Source: JACDAN01 sp963827705 (lineage in GTDB: Bacteria > Actinomycetota > Thermoleophilia > Gaiellales > Gaiellaceae). Taken from it: DNA of 64,000 bases. Positions 50,383-59,737 of this stretch are shown here, piece after piece. The notes beneath the pieces were generated by a model, which was not told where the DNA came from, did no database searches, and saw only the letters and a list, made by a program, of their open reading frames with translations. The stretch lies in assembly GCA_963827705.1 (NCBI GenBank), contig CAWHBN010000022.1, forward strand, positions 62,001 through 126,000. The letters run 5' to 3'. Position 1 is the first letter of the stretch. Every line of letters begins with the position of its first letter. Made by a program: the position numbers and the translations under genes.

Positions 50383-51562
50383 CGGTCGTCCCGGCCGGAA
50401 GCTCGTCGGTCCCCGGCGGGACGAGAACGAGCGCGTCTGCACCAGCCGCCCGCGCGATCATGTGCGATTCCTGTCCGGTCACGACGTCGAGCTCGACTGC
50501 GGAATCCACGACGGCTGTCCGAGCCCGCATGAGCTCAGTTCTCGCGGCGTTCGGCCGCACGGCGCGCGCGAGCCGCCCGGGGTCGAAGCGTGGCAGCGGG
50601 CTCGTGGCGCCCTGCAGGGCGAGGAGCGCCGGCCGCACGAAGATCTCGAAGCCGACGAGGCACGAGACCGGGTTCCCGGGAAGGCCGAAGACCAGCGTCC
50701 GGTCGCGGACGCCGAACCAGAGCGGCTTCCCGGGCTTCACCGCGACGCCCCAGAGCACCTCCTCGACCCCGAGCCCGGCGCCGACCGAGCGAACGAGATC
50801 GTGTGGGCCGACCGAGACCCCGCCCGACGTGACGAGCACGTCGCCGCGCAGGCCCGCTTCCAACGCGGCGCGATGCGCGGCCTCATCGTCCTCGACCGCC
50901 TCGAGGAGCTCGACCTCCGCGCCGGCCGATCGCAGCTGTGCCGCGAGCAGCGCGCTGTTCGCCTCGTAGATCTGCCCGGGCTCGAGCTGCTCGCCCGGCC
51001 GCCGGAGCTCCGTTCCGGTTGCCAGGACGGCAGCCCGCGGGCGCCGGGAGCACGACACCTCGGGGACACCTGCGGCGGCCAGCGCGCCGATCTGCGCAGC
51101 TCCGAGCAACTCGCCCGCCTCCACGACCACGTCGCCGAGACGAATGTCCCCGCCTCGCGGGCGAACGTTCTCTCCAGCCGGAACCGCGTCCGCGATCTCG
51201 ATCTCGTTGCCTTGATCGACAACAGCCTCGAGCTGAATGACCGCGTCGGCCCCTTCAGGGACCGCCCCACCGGTCGCGATCCCCATCGCCTCGCCGGGCT
51301 CGAGCGATCTTCCGGCCGGCTTCCCCGCGGGGATCCGCTCGCGGACGGGCAGCCGGCCGGGGGTATCGCTGGACCGGAGGGCAAAGCCGTCCATCGCCGA
51401 GCTGTCGAACGGCGGCAGATCCACGCGAGACGCGGCCGGCTCGGCCAGCACGCGCCCGGCGGCTGCGTCGAACGCGACCGGCTCGGACTCCAGCGGGCGA
51501 GCGCGCTCGAGAATCAGGCGCTGCGCCTCCTCGATGGACAAGAGCGCTCCCACCTCGCGCAT
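50360..51562 (-). CDS. moeA: molybdopterin molybdenumtransferase
   Basis: 400 residues. LPPFDSSAMDGFALR, GIATGGAVPEGADAVI, ATGTELRRPGEQLEPGQIYE, VTSGGVSVGPHDLVR, VKPGKPLWFGV and VFGLPGNPVSCLVGFEI cover the four domains. Inserts molybdate into adenylylated molybdopterin. Diverges from the glycosyltransferase with 11 bp between starts. Confidence 0.94.
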   Translation of the reverse strand: MREVGALLSIEEAQRLILERARPLESEPVAFDAAAGRVLAEPAASRVDLPPFDSSAMDGFALRSSDTPGRLPVRERIPAGKPAGRSLEPGEAMGIATGGAVPEGADAVIQLEAVVDQGNEIEIADAVPAGENVRPRGGDIRLGDVVVEAGELLGAAQIGALAAAGVPEVSCSRRPRAAVLATGTELRRPGEQLEPGQIYEANSALLAAQLRSAGAEVELLEAVEDDEAAHRAALEAGLRGDVLVTSGGVSVGPHDLVRSVGAGLGVEEVLWGVAVKPGKPLWFGVRDRTLVFGLPGNPVSCLVGFEIFVRPALLALQGATSPLPRFDPGRLARAVRPNAARTELMRARTAVVDSAVELDVVTGQESHMIARAAGADALVLVPPGTDELPAGTTVSYLRLA

Positions 51563-51573
51563 AAGCTACTGCT

Positions 51574-52533
51574 GTGATCTCGGTCGTCGTCCCCGTCCAC
51601 GACGAGGATCGAAGCGTCGAGCTCCTCTACGACGAGCTCGCCAGCGCTCTCGACCCCCTCGGCAGGCCGTGGGAAGCCGTCTACGTGGACGACGGCTCGA
51701 CCGACGGCTCATTCGCTGCCCTGACCCGCCTCCACGACCGTGCGCCGAACGTGAGGGTCGTCCGACTGCGCCGCAACTTCGGCAAGTCCGCCGCACTGGC
51801 GGCAGGCTTTCGCCACGCGGAGGGATCCGTGGTGGTGACGATCGATGCCGACCTCCAGGACGACCCGGCGGAGATCCCCCGCCTGCTCGCGAAGTTGGAC
51901 GAGGGCTTCGACCTGGTCTCCGGCTGGAAGGCGCAGCGCCGCGATCCGTGGTCGAGGCGGTTCGTCTCGAAGATCTTCAACTCCGTCGCCGGCCGCGCCT
52001 CGGGCCTGAAGCTGCACGACATGAACTGCGGGCTCAAGGCCTACCGGGCGGAGGTCGTCCGCTCGCTGCGGATCTACGGCGAGCTGCACAGATTCCTGCC
52101 GGTGCTCGCCCACGACCGTGGCTTTCGCGTCGCAGAGCTGCCCGTAAATCACCGGCCGCGGGAGCACGGGCGATCCCGATACGGCGCCGAGCGCTACTTG
52201 CGCGGGTTCCTCGATTTCCTGACCGTGTCGTTCATGGGCCGCTACCGGCACCGGCCGCTCCATCTCTTCGGCGGGCTCGGTCTCGTCTTTGCCTTGATCG
52301 GCAGCGCCGTGCTCGTCTACCTCACGATCCTCAAGCTCACCGGAGCGGCGATCGGCCACCGGCCGCTGCTGACGCTCGGCGTGCTCCTCGTCGTCGTGGG
52401 CTTCCAGTTCTTCTCGCTCGGCCTCCTCTCCGAGCTGATCACGAGCCACCACGAGGAGCGGACCGGCGCAGCCGACGAGCTGCACGTCGACGAGATCCTC
52501 GAGCCCGCGCGGCACGAGCCCGTCGCGCGGTAG
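51574..52533 (+). CDS. GT2 family glycosyltransferase with two C-terminal helices
   Basis: 319 residues. SVVVPVHDEDRSVELLYDEL, YVDDGSTDGSF, RRNFGKSAALAAGF, TIDADLQDDPAEIPRL (metal-binding DAD), NHRPREHGRSRYG; then helices LHLFGGLGLVFALIGSAVLV and LLVVVGFQFFSLGLLSELI. Fits polyprenyl-phosphate glycosyltransferases (dolichol-phosphate mannose synthase-like, GtrB/DpmA type). GTG start. Begins a four-gene surface-glycan cluster. Confidence 0.88.
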   Translation: MISVVVPVHDEDRSVELLYDELASALDPLGRPWEAVYVDDGSTDGSFAALTRLHDRAPNVRVVRLRRNFGKSAALAAGFRHAEGSVVVTIDADLQDDPAEIPRLLAKLDEGFDLVSGWKAQRRDPWSRRFVSKIFNSVAGRASGLKLHDMNCGLKAYRAEVVRSLRIYGELHRFLPVLAHDRGFRVAELPVNHRPREHGRSRYGAERYLRGFLDFLTVSFMGRYRHRPLHLFGGLGLVFALIGSAVLVYLTILKLTGAAIGHRPLLTLGVLLVVVGFQFFSLGLLSELITSHHEERTGAADELHVDEILEPARHEPVAR

Positions 52534-52539
52534 CACCGC

Positions 52540-53602
52540 GTGCGTGTCCTCTACTTCGGCACCTACGAGCGCCGCTATCCCCGCAACGCGCAGGTGATCT
52601 CGGCGCTGCGCGGCGCGCGGCGTCGAGGTGATCGAGCGGCACGAGCCGGTCTGGGAGGGACGGGAGGAGAAGTGGTCGCTCGGTCCCGGCGCCGCCGCGC
52701 GGCTCGTCCTCGCGGAGCTGCGGCTGCTCTCGCGCCGCGGGCCGAGATCCGACGCGATCATCGTTGGCTATCCCGGCCATCTGGATCTGCTCGCGGCGCG
52801 GCGGGCGGCGCGCGGGGCTCCCGTCGTCTTCAACCCGCTCGTGTCGCTCACGGACACGCTGGTCGACGATCGCGGCAGGTTTCGGCACGGCTCGCTTGCC
52901 GAGCGGGCGCTTCGCACGATCGACCGGCGGGCGCTTCGGAGCGCCGACGTCGTCGTCGCGGACACGTCTGCGCACGCCGAGTTCCTCGCGGACCTGGCCG
53001 GGCTTCCGCGCGACCGCTTCGAGGTCTGCTTCGTCGGGGCAGAGGAGCGCGTTTTTCGTCCGGGCTGGGATCCCGAGGAGCCGTTCACCGCGCTCTTCGT
53101 CGGCAAGCTGATCCCACTGCACGGCCTCGAGACGATCCTCGAGGCGGCACGACTCGCACCCGAGCTGCGGCTGCGGATCGTCGGCAGCGGCCAGCTCGAC
53201 CCGCTGCTCTCCGGCCGCCCGTCAAACGTCGACTGGGTGCCCTGGGTCGAGTACGAGCGGCTGGCCGAGGAGTTCCACCGCGCCTCGTGCGCGCTCGGGA
53301 TCTTCGGGACCTCGGCAAAGGCGCAGCGCGTGATCCCCAACAAGGCCTTCCAGGCACTCGCTTGCGGCACGCCGCTCGTCACAGCCGACACGCCTGCCGC
53401 CCGCGAGCTGCTGGTGGACGACGAGAGCGCGCTCCTCGTCCCTCCGGGAGATCCCGAGGCGCTGGCCGGGGCGCTGCATCGGCTCGCCGACCCGGAGCTC
53501 GCGCAGCGGCTCGGCGCAGCCGGCCACGCCGTCTACCGCGAGCGGGCGAGTGAGGATGTCCTCGGTCGTCGCTGGCGCGGGATTCTCGAGCGGGTCGCAT
53601 GA
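52540..53602 (+). pseudogene. GT4 family glycosyltransferase with a +1 frameshift near its start
   Basis: A GTG at 52540 begins MRVLYFGTYERRYPRNAQV and reaches ISALRGA; the natural continuation (GVEVIERHEPVWEG) is in the next frame, which then runs to 53602. One extra base at about 52615-52620, in GCGCGCGGCG, breaks the frame. The rest is a complete GT4 body: VGAEERVFRPGWDP, ALFVGKLIPLHGLETILEAA, IPNKAFQALACGTPLVTA and DDESALLVPPGDPEALAGA. A truncated product from GTG 52628 is possible. Either a sequencing slip or a true frameshift. Confidence 0.78.
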
Positions 53603-54306
53603 GCGGCCACGAGTGGGGCACGGCACCGGAGTTCGTCGGCCCGAGGCACGAGCTGCGGGAACGCTTGCTCCTCGAGCTGTTCCTTTCCGCAAGCCCGGGA
53701 CCAGCGGTTCTCGACGGCGGCGCCGGCCAGGGGACGATGTCCTCAAGGCTCGAGGAGCTCGGCTTCGAGGTTACGAGCACCGATGTCTCGGTGGCCGCAG
53801 TGAAGTTCCTTCGCGAGAACCTCGGCGGCGAGGTGCTCGAGGCAGACCTCGGCGAGCTTCCGTTCGCCGATGCGACGTTCGACGGTGCGGTACTGGGCGA
53901 GGTGCTCGAGCACGTCGATGACGACCGTGGGGCGCTGACCGAGCTGGCGCGCGTCCTCCGTCCCGGCGGCGTCCTCGCCGCCTCGGTTCCGGCGAATCCG
54001 GCGCTCTTCGGGCCAAGTGACGAGTGGGCCGGCCACGTCCGCCGCTACACGCGTCCCGCGCTGATCGAGGCCTGTACGAGCGCGGGTATGACCGTCCATC
54101 AGTGCGTCGGCTGGGGCTTTCCGTTCTCGCGCCTCTACCATCGCCACCTCTATGAGCGGTACCTCGACCGGCACGGGCCCTCCCGGCCCGGCGGCCGCCA
54201 CCGACACTTCGTCGCCGCCGTCGGAGCGCTCCTCCAGGTCGACAGGCTCTTCGTCGGCGTCGAGCGCGGCGCGCTGGGCTACCTCCTGCTCGCGACTCGT
54301 CCGTAG
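53599..54306 (+). CDS. SAM-dependent methyltransferase of the glycan cluster
   Basis: 235 residues. AVLDGGAGQGTMSSRLEELG, VTSTDVSVAAVKFLREN, LPFADATFDGAVLGEVLEHV and RVLRPGGVLAASVPANPALF with a WAGHVRRYTRPALIEACTSA helix. Class I fold; likely acts on a lipid or sugar given its neighbours. ATG overlaps the glycosyltransferase stop by 4 bases. Confidence 0.85.
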   Translation: MSGHEWGTAPEFVGPRHELRERLLLELFLSASPGPAVLDGGAGQGTMSSRLEELGFEVTSTDVSVAAVKFLRENLGGEVLEADLGELPFADATFDGAVLGEVLEHVDDDRGALTELARVLRPGGVLAASVPANPALFGPSDEWAGHVRRYTRPALIEACTSAGMTVHQCVGWGFPFSRLYHRHLYERYLDRHGPSRPGGRHRHFVAAVGALLQVDRLFVGVERGALGYLLLATRP

Positions 54307-54331
54307 CCCGAAAGCCGTCCTCTGGGCGGCG

Positions 54332-55681
54332 ATGGCGGCTTACGCCGTCGCATTCGGTGCGCTCGCAGCGCTCGAGCACCGCGCGTTCGAGACGGGCCGG
54401 TTCGACCTTGGGAACATGACGCAGGCGGTGTGGTCGACGGTCGAAGGGCGACCACTCGACGTGACCGAGCTCGGGGGCGATCAGATCTCGAGGCTGGGAG
54501 CCCACGTCGACCCGGTCCTCGCCCTCTTCGCTCCGCTCTGGCTCGTCTGGCCGAGCCCGACGATGCTCCTCGTCGTCCAGGCCGGCGCAATCGCGCTCGG
54601 GGCGCTACCGATGTTCTGGCTCGGCCGCAAGCACCTCGGCACGGACTGGGCCGGCGTGCTCTGCGGGCTCGCCTACCTCGTCTACCCCGCCGTGCAATGG
54701 CTTGCGCTGGACGAGTTCCACCCGGTCGCGCTGGCCTGCCCTCTGCTCGCGTTCGCCTTCTGGTACCTGGACGAGGATCGCCTGTGGGCATTCGTGCCGT
54801 TCGGCGTGCTCGCGGCGCTGACGAAGGAGGAGATCCCGCTCGTGGTCGCCGCGCTGGGGGTCTGGTACGCGATCGCCAAAGGAAGACGTCTAGCCGGAAC
54901 CGTGATCGCCGTCGCCGGCATCGCCACGACCGCGCTCTGGCTCGGGGCGGTCATGCCGCACTTCCGCGAGGGCGCCGAGCCGGCGTTCTACGGGCGGTAC
55001 GACGCCGTGGGCAGCTCTCCGGCGGGAATCGTCAAGACCGCCTTCACGGACCCGCTGGCGATCGCCGGCGCGCTGACGGACCGACGGGATCTGCTCTACC
55101 TCGTCGAGCTGGGGCTGCCCCTGGCGGCGCTCTTCCTCCTCGCACCGCTCGTCCTCGTCGCGGCTGTGCCCGAGCTCCTCGCCAACCTCCTCTCGTCGGT
55201 CGGGAACCAGACGTCGATCCGGTTCCACTACACCGCCCCGATCACGCCGTTCCTCTTCGCCGCCGCGATCCTCGGCGCCTCACAGTTCGTTCGCCGCCGG
55301 GAGGCTGCCGTCGCGATCCTCGCGTTCTCGCTGCTGGCGGGGATCGTGATCGGGCCGCTACGAGCCGGCGAGCTCGTTCCCGAACCCCGCTCGGAGCACG
55401 ACCGCATCGCCGAGCGCGCGGTCGACATGATTCCACCGGACGCGCCGGTCTCGAGCACGAACGGCCTCGGCGGTCACCTGTCGGAGCGCCGCCGGATCCA
55501 CAGCTTTCCCACGGTCTCCGACTCGGAGTGGGTCGCGGTCGACCTGAAGCGCGCCTCCTATCTCGACAGGCGCTCGGATCCCTCCACGGCCGCGGTACCC
55601 CTGGCCGAGCTGCTTCGCTCCGGCTCCTGGTCCAAGGTCTTCGACGAGGACGGGATCATCGTCCTGAGGAGAACGGCGTAG
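54332..55681 (+). CDS. DUF2079 family polytopic membrane protein
   Basis: 449 residues from ATG 54332, with about ten helices. FDLGNMTQAVWSTVEGRPL, LGAHVDPVLALFAPLWLVWP, LDEFHPVALACPLLAFAFWY, ALTKEEIPLVVAALG and IRFHYTAPITPFLFAAAI are typical of DUF2079, thought to be GT-C type sugar transferases. Coding continues a few codons upstream (VRSPKAVLWAA) with no standard start, so the first helix may be slightly longer. Converges on the next gene with a 124-base overlap of coding ends. Confidence 0.82.
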   Translation: MAAYAVAFGALAALEHRAFETGRFDLGNMTQAVWSTVEGRPLDVTELGGDQISRLGAHVDPVLALFAPLWLVWPSPTMLLVVQAGAIALGALPMFWLGRKHLGTDWAGVLCGLAYLVYPAVQWLALDEFHPVALACPLLAFAFWYLDEDRLWAFVPFGVLAALTKEEIPLVVAALGVWYAIAKGRRLAGTVIAVAGIATTALWLGAVMPHFREGAEPAFYGRYDAVGSSPAGIVKTAFTDPLAIAGALTDRRDLLYLVELGLPLAALFLLAPLVLVAAVPELLANLLSSVGNQTSIRFHYTAPITPFLFAAAILGASQFVRRREAAVAILAFSLLAGIVIGPLRAGELVPEPRSEHDRIAERAVDMIPPDAPVSSTNGLGGHLSERRRIHSFPTVSDSEWVAVDLKRASYLDRRSDPSTAAVPLAELLRSGSWSKVFDEDGIIVLRRTA

Positions 55682-56820
55682 AGCGCTACGAGCAGCAGGT
55701 CGCGAACGACGACGAGCCACACGACTCCCTCCAGAGCGAAGACCTCGCCGTAGTCGAAGAACCACAGCCGGCCGGTGAGAAGAGCCGCGCCGAGAAGCAA
55801 GGTCGCCACCACGCCGGCCACGCCGCCGACGAGCGGCACGATCGGAACGAGCCAGACGAGGTACTGCGGCGAGATGAACCGGGCGAAGACGAGGAAACCG
55901 GCGATGGTTGCGGCGGTCGCCACGGTCAGTCGCTCTCCGCTCGAGCGGGCTCGAAGGAAGAGCAGCAGCGCCAGGGCCACCGCAGCAATCTGCGCGACCG
56001 AGGTCGCAAACGCGAGTGCGTCAGGCAGCGTGCCGCCCAGGTCGCGGGTGAGCGCGGCCGTCGAGCCGCGGACGACCTCGGCGTCGTACATGCCCAGCCG
56101 GTGTGCCCCGAGAAGCACGGCGGCGCCGAGGCTCTCGATCTGCAGACCGCGCCCGGCCTGGGCGCGCACGCTCTCGACGAGACCGTCCCAGCCGAGCAGC
56201 GCGAAGGGGCCGACCAGGACCAGCGCGGCGACGGCGAACGCCCCGAGCGGCCGAGCGAGCGGACGACCCGTTCGCCACAACCAGACCGCGAACAGCGGCA
56301 CGAGCGCCGCGGCGTAGAGCTTGGCCGCGAAGGCGACCCCGAGCAGCGCGAGGGCAGCGGAGTCGCGGCGCCAGAGCAGCGCCGCCAGCGAGGCAGTAAC
56401 GAGGAGAGCCGGGAAGGCGTCGTAGGTGTTCAGCGACACGGGCCCGATCACGAGCGGGGCGGCGGCGACAGCGAGGACACCGGCGTAGAGCCGGCGGGTA
56501 CTTGCCCCGAGCCGCGCGAGGATCAGCCCGACGACAACCAGCGTCGCCAGGCCGACGACGGCCATGAGCACCTTGAACGCGTGCAGGTACCAGCCGTCCG
56601 GCAGGAGGGCGGGCGGAGTGAAGACGAGAAAGCTGCCTGGCGGGTACTCGACGAAGAAGTCGCGGTAGGGGACACGTCCGTCGAGCAGCGACTGGGCGTA
56701 GTCTCCGTAGAGGCCGACGTCACGAAAGTGACGCTCGCGGAAGAGCCCTCCCGGAGGAATGACCGACGCCAGAAGGTAGACCGGCGCGGCGACCGCGGCC
56801 GCACGGAGTGCGCGGCTCAG
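55558..56820 (-). CDS. GT87/DUF2029-like polytopic glycosyltransferase
   Basis: About 420 residues with ten or more helices. DYAQSLLDGRVPYRDFFVEY, PPGSFLVFTPPALLPDGWYL (acidic first-loop motif of GT-C enzymes), GVAFAAKLYAAALVPLFAVW and FISPQYLVWLVPIVPLVGG fit mannosyltransferase-like GT87. No ATG/GTG/TTG lies near the expected start; CTG 56820, just after the penicillin-binding protein stop, is the best fit, and an ATG at 56931 would lie in the tail of that gene. The last 35-40 residues overlap the opposite gene and look unlike membrane protein. Confidence 0.75.
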   Translation of the reverse strand: MSRALRAAAVAAPVYLLASVIPPGGLFRERHFRDVGLYGDYAQSLLDGRVPYRDFFVEYPPGSFLVFTPPALLPDGWYLHAFKVLMAVVGLATLVVVGLILARLGASTRRLYAGVLAVAAAPLVIGPVSLNTYDAFPALLVTASLAALLWRRDSAALALLGVAFAAKLYAAALVPLFAVWLWRTGRPLARPLGAFAVAALVLVGPFALLGWDGLVESVRAQAGRGLQIESLGAAVLLGAHRLGMYDAEVVRGSTAALTRDLGGTLPDALAFATSVAQIAAVALALLLFLRARSSGERLTVATAATIAGFLVFARFISPQYLVWLVPIVPLVGGVAGVVATLLLGAALLTGRLWFFDYGEVFALEGVVWLVVVRDLLLVALYAVLLRTMIPSSSKTLDQEPERSSSARGTAAVEGSERLSR

Positions 56821-56821
56821 C

Positions 56822-58960
56822 TCAGTTGTCGCCCTGGCCGTCGTCGTCGTCGTCAGACGGAGGAGGCGGCGGGGGTGGCGGCGGCGGCTCTTCTGGCTCC
56901 TCGGGAGGCGCGTAGTAGGGATCGTCGTCATCGTCGTCGTAGTAGGAGTCGTTCGCGTACTGGCCCCGCTCGAATGGCACCCAGGTCGGCTCCGACGTCG
57001 GCTCCGGGAACTCGAGCTCGGGCGTGTTCCCGATCGCAGAGCGCATGAAGAGGTTCCAGATGATCGTCGGGAAGGTGCCGCCGGCGACCTGGATCCCGTG
57101 GACGTTCTCCATCGGCACCTGCCCCTGCGGGTATCCCATCCAGACCGTCGTGCTCAGGTTCGGCGTGTAGCCGCAGAACCAGGCGTCTGTGTGCTCGTCG
57201 GTCGTGCCGGTCTTGCCGGCGGCGGGGCGGCTGAAGAAGACGCCGGCGTTCGTGCCGGTTCCGGCGTCGATGTTGTCCTCGAGGATCTTCGTGACCTCGT
57301 CCGCGACCCAGTCCGCGACGACACGCTTCCGCTGCGGCCTGCCCCAGCCCGCGTCCTTGTCCTCGGTTCCGTCCGGAAGGACGACCTTGCGGATCGCCAT
57401 TGGCTCCGAGTAGATGCCGCCGGCCGCCAGCGTGGCGTATGCCGAGGCCATGTCCAGCGGCGAGATCGACGCTGAGCCCAGGCCGAGGGACGGCACGTGG
57501 ACACCCTCCCTTGTCTTCAGGTTGGAGCGGACGCCGAGGCGGTGCGCCATCGCCGCGACCTTGTCGGGGCCGAGGTCAAGGGTCAGCTGCGCGTAGACGG
57601 TGTTGTCGGAGGAGAGGGTCGCCGTCGAGATCGGAACCGTGCCGAGGTAGTCGTGGCTGTAGGTGGAGACCTCCCACGGCTCGCTCAGCGGGTTGGGCTG
57701 GTAGGTGAACGGGCGCGAGGTGTAGGTCGTCGAGTCGGGATCGACACCCTCGGCGATCGCCGCCGCCAGCACGAACGTCTTGAACGTCGAGCCGGCTTGC
57801 CGCCGGCCCTGCGACGCCAGGTTGAACTGGTTCCCGCGCTTGCCCGGCGTCACCGCAGTCATCGCGCGAATCGCGCCGTTCGCCGGGTTGATCGAGACGA
57901 TCGCCGCGGCCGGGTCGTCGGGGTACGGCAACGTCCGGAGAATCGCGTTCCGCGCCGCCTGCTGAAAGCGGCGGTCGACGGTCGTGTAGACCCGCAGTCC
58001 GCCCGAGCGAACGGTGTTCGCACCGTACTGCGCGATCAGCAGTGGCCGGACGTAGCTGAAGAAGTACGGCTCCCTGATCCGCGTGTAGAGCTTCCCGGGA
58101 CGGAGGCGGATCTCGCGGTCACCGACCGCCCGCTGGTACTGGCGCTGCGTGATCTTCCTCTGGTCGAGCATGGCCCGCAGCACCTGGTCCCGCCGGGCAA
58201 GAGCGGTGCGCGGGTTGTTGAACGGGTCGTAGACCGACGGTGCCTGCGTGAGGCCCGCGAGCAGCGCGGCCTCGCCGAGCCCGAGCTTCCACGCCGGCCT
58301 CGAGAAGTACGTCTGCGCCGCAGCGTGGACGCCGTAGGCCCGGCTCCCGTAGAAGACGGTGTTGAGGTAGCTCTCGAGAATCCAGTCCTTCGACTGCCGC
58401 CGGTTGAGCCGGACGGCGAGACAGGCCTCGATCGCCTTCCGCTCGAACGTGACCTCGTTCCCGACGTAGAGGTTGCGGACGAGCTGCTGCGTGAGCGTCG
58501 AGCCGCCCTCGACGACCTTGCCGGCGCGGATGTCCTTCGAGAGCGCCCGCGCGATCCCCTCGAGGTCGATTCCGCTGTGCTCGTAGAAGCGGCGATCCTC
58601 GATCGCGATGGTGGCCAGCCGCATCCACTTGCTGATCCGGTTCAACTTCACCGGCTGGCGGTTCTTCTCCGCGGGGATCGAGCCGAGCAGCGAGCCGTCT
58701 GCCGCGTAGACGAACGAGTTCTGCCCGATCTCCACCGGGCGGAGGCGGTCGAGGTCGCAGCCGGGCGCAATCGCAGCCGCGCCGGTGATCCCCGCTGCCC
58801 CGATCGCGGCGACGACCAGCACGAGAGCGGCAGCGAGCAGGGCCAGCTTCCGGCGGTGCCGCGTCTTCGCCCGGCGCCTCTGACGCCGCGTGCGCCGGCG
58901 GTAGGTCTCGTCCTCGAACTGGCGCGTGCTGCGCGACCGGTTACGGCGGTCGGGGCTCAC
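56822..58960 (-). CDS. class A penicillin-binding protein (GT51 plus transpeptidase)
   Basis: 712 residues. Basic cytoplasmic head, helix about 38-65, glycosyltransferase domain with Glu121 in AIEDRRFYEHSGID and GGSTLTQQLVRNLY, transpeptidase domain with the serine in AGSTFKTF (about 390), SDN in TLSSDNTVYAQL and GKTGTTDEHTDAWF. Polymerises and cross-links peptidoglycan. The last 40 residues are a low-complexity tail of Asp runs, ten prolines in a row and more Asp. GTG start overlaps the MscS stop by 4 bases. Confidence 0.95.
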   Translation of the reverse strand: MSPDRRNRSRSTRQFEDETYRRRTRRQRRRAKTRHRRKLALLAAALVLVVAAIGAAGITGAAAIAPGCDLDRLRPVEIGQNSFVYAADGSLLGSIPAEKNRQPVKLNRISKWMRLATIAIEDRRFYEHSGIDLEGIARALSKDIRAGKVVEGGSTLTQQLVRNLYVGNEVTFERKAIEACLAVRLNRRQSKDWILESYLNTVFYGSRAYGVHAAAQTYFSRPAWKLGLGEAALLAGLTQAPSVYDPFNNPRTALARRDQVLRAMLDQRKITQRQYQRAVGDREIRLRPGKLYTRIREPYFFSYVRPLLIAQYGANTVRSGGLRVYTTVDRRFQQAARNAILRTLPYPDDPAAAIVSINPANGAIRAMTAVTPGKRGNQFNLASQGRRQAGSTFKTFVLAAAIAEGVDPDSTTYTSRPFTYQPNPLSEPWEVSTYSHDYLGTVPISTATLSSDNTVYAQLTLDLGPDKVAAMAHRLGVRSNLKTREGVHVPSLGLGSASISPLDMASAYATLAAGGIYSEPMAIRKVVLPDGTEDKDAGWGRPQRKRVVADWVADEVTKILEDNIDAGTGTNAGVFFSRPAAGKTGTTDEHTDAWFCGYTPNLSTTVWMGYPQGQVPMENVHGIQVAGGTFPTIIWNLFMRSAIGNTPELEFPEPTSEPTWVPFERGQYANDSYYDDDDDDPYYAPPEEPEEPPPPPPPPPPSDDDDDGQGDN

Positions 58961-59670
58961 GCGTAGATCCCGGCTTCGAGCAGCCGGGAGTGGGCGCGAA
59001 CGCGCAGATCGCTCTCGAGCCGGCGCGCCGCCGACTCGTCGTCCGCCCAGGCTCGCAAGGTGACGACGCCGTCGGCGTCGAGGGCGGTCACGAGGACGTC
59101 GCTCGGATTCGTTGCTTCGCGGAGGAGGTCGATCACGGTCCGGAGATCCTTGTCTCGCGGCACGGGCACGGTGATCTCAGCCAGCGTCTCCCGGCTCGCG
59201 ATGGTGGAGTTCTTGATGGTATCGGCAGCCAGGCGGTCGTTCGGGATCACGAGCCGCGTCCGGTCGTCCATGCGGATCCGTGTGTAGACGAGCCCGATCT
59301 CCTCGACGATCCCTTCGCCTTCGGCGACCGCCACCCGGTCACCGATGCGGATCGGCTGTGCCAGGCCGATCATCACGCCCGCCACGAAATTCGAGAGCGT
59401 CCGCTGGGCGGCCAGGCCGATGATGATCCCGAGGATCGCCGTAGAGGCGAGCAGTCCGCCGGCGACGGCACGCACCTGGGGGATCAGCAGCAGCGCCGTG
59501 AGGACGCCGACGAAGATGATCACGCCCATGATGCTGCGGCGGAGGACCCGGTACCGGGTCGCCGCGCCCGGCGCGAGCTCACGCTTCGCCATCCGCATGT
59601 CCACGAGCTTCGCGAGGACGACCGCACCCACGATCACGGCGCAGACGACGATCAGCCGGTTCCAGTCCAC
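58957..59670 (-). CDS. MscS-family small-conductance mechanosensitive channel
   Basis: 237 residues. Three helices in the first 100 residues, the pore helix LLASTAILGIIIGLAAQRTL with NFVAGVMIGLAQPIRIGD, and the beta domain VEEIGLVYTRIRMDDRTRLV, IPNDRLAADTIKNST. Shorter than E. coli MscS at the C-terminus but with a complete pore and beta domain. Releases solutes on hypo-osmotic shock, which fits with trehalose synthesis genes in the window. GTG start. Confidence 0.92.
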   Translation of the reverse strand: MDWNRLIVVCAVIVGAVVLAKLVDMRMAKRELAPGAATRYRVLRRSIMGVIIFVGVLTALLLIPQVRAVAGGLLASTAILGIIIGLAAQRTLSNFVAGVMIGLAQPIRIGDRVAVAEGEGIVEEIGLVYTRIRMDDRTRLVIPNDRLAADTIKNSTIASRETLAEITVPVPRDKDLRTVIDLLREATNPSDVLVTALDADGVVTLRAWADDESAARRLESDLRVRAHSRLLEAGIYA

Positions 59671-59706
59671 GAGCGCTAGTTCGACACGCTCAGGAGGGCT
59701 CCCGCT

Positions 59707-59737
59707 GCTCTGAGCGCCCGGCCAGGACGCTCAGAGC
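59707..59737 (-). terminator. hairpin at the end of the DUF2203 gene
   Basis: Perfect ten-base arms GCTCTGAGCG/CGCTCAGAGC (59707-59716, 59728-59737) with an 11-base loop. The DUF2203 stop codon is in the 3' arm. GC-rich without a T-run. Confidence 0.5.

Noticed and set aside
54430..57048. 872-residue plus-strand open frame
   Set aside because: Arg/Gly/Pro-rich composition, antisense or out of frame to the DUF2079, GT87 and penicillin-binding protein genes; typical of long spurious frames in high-GC DNA.
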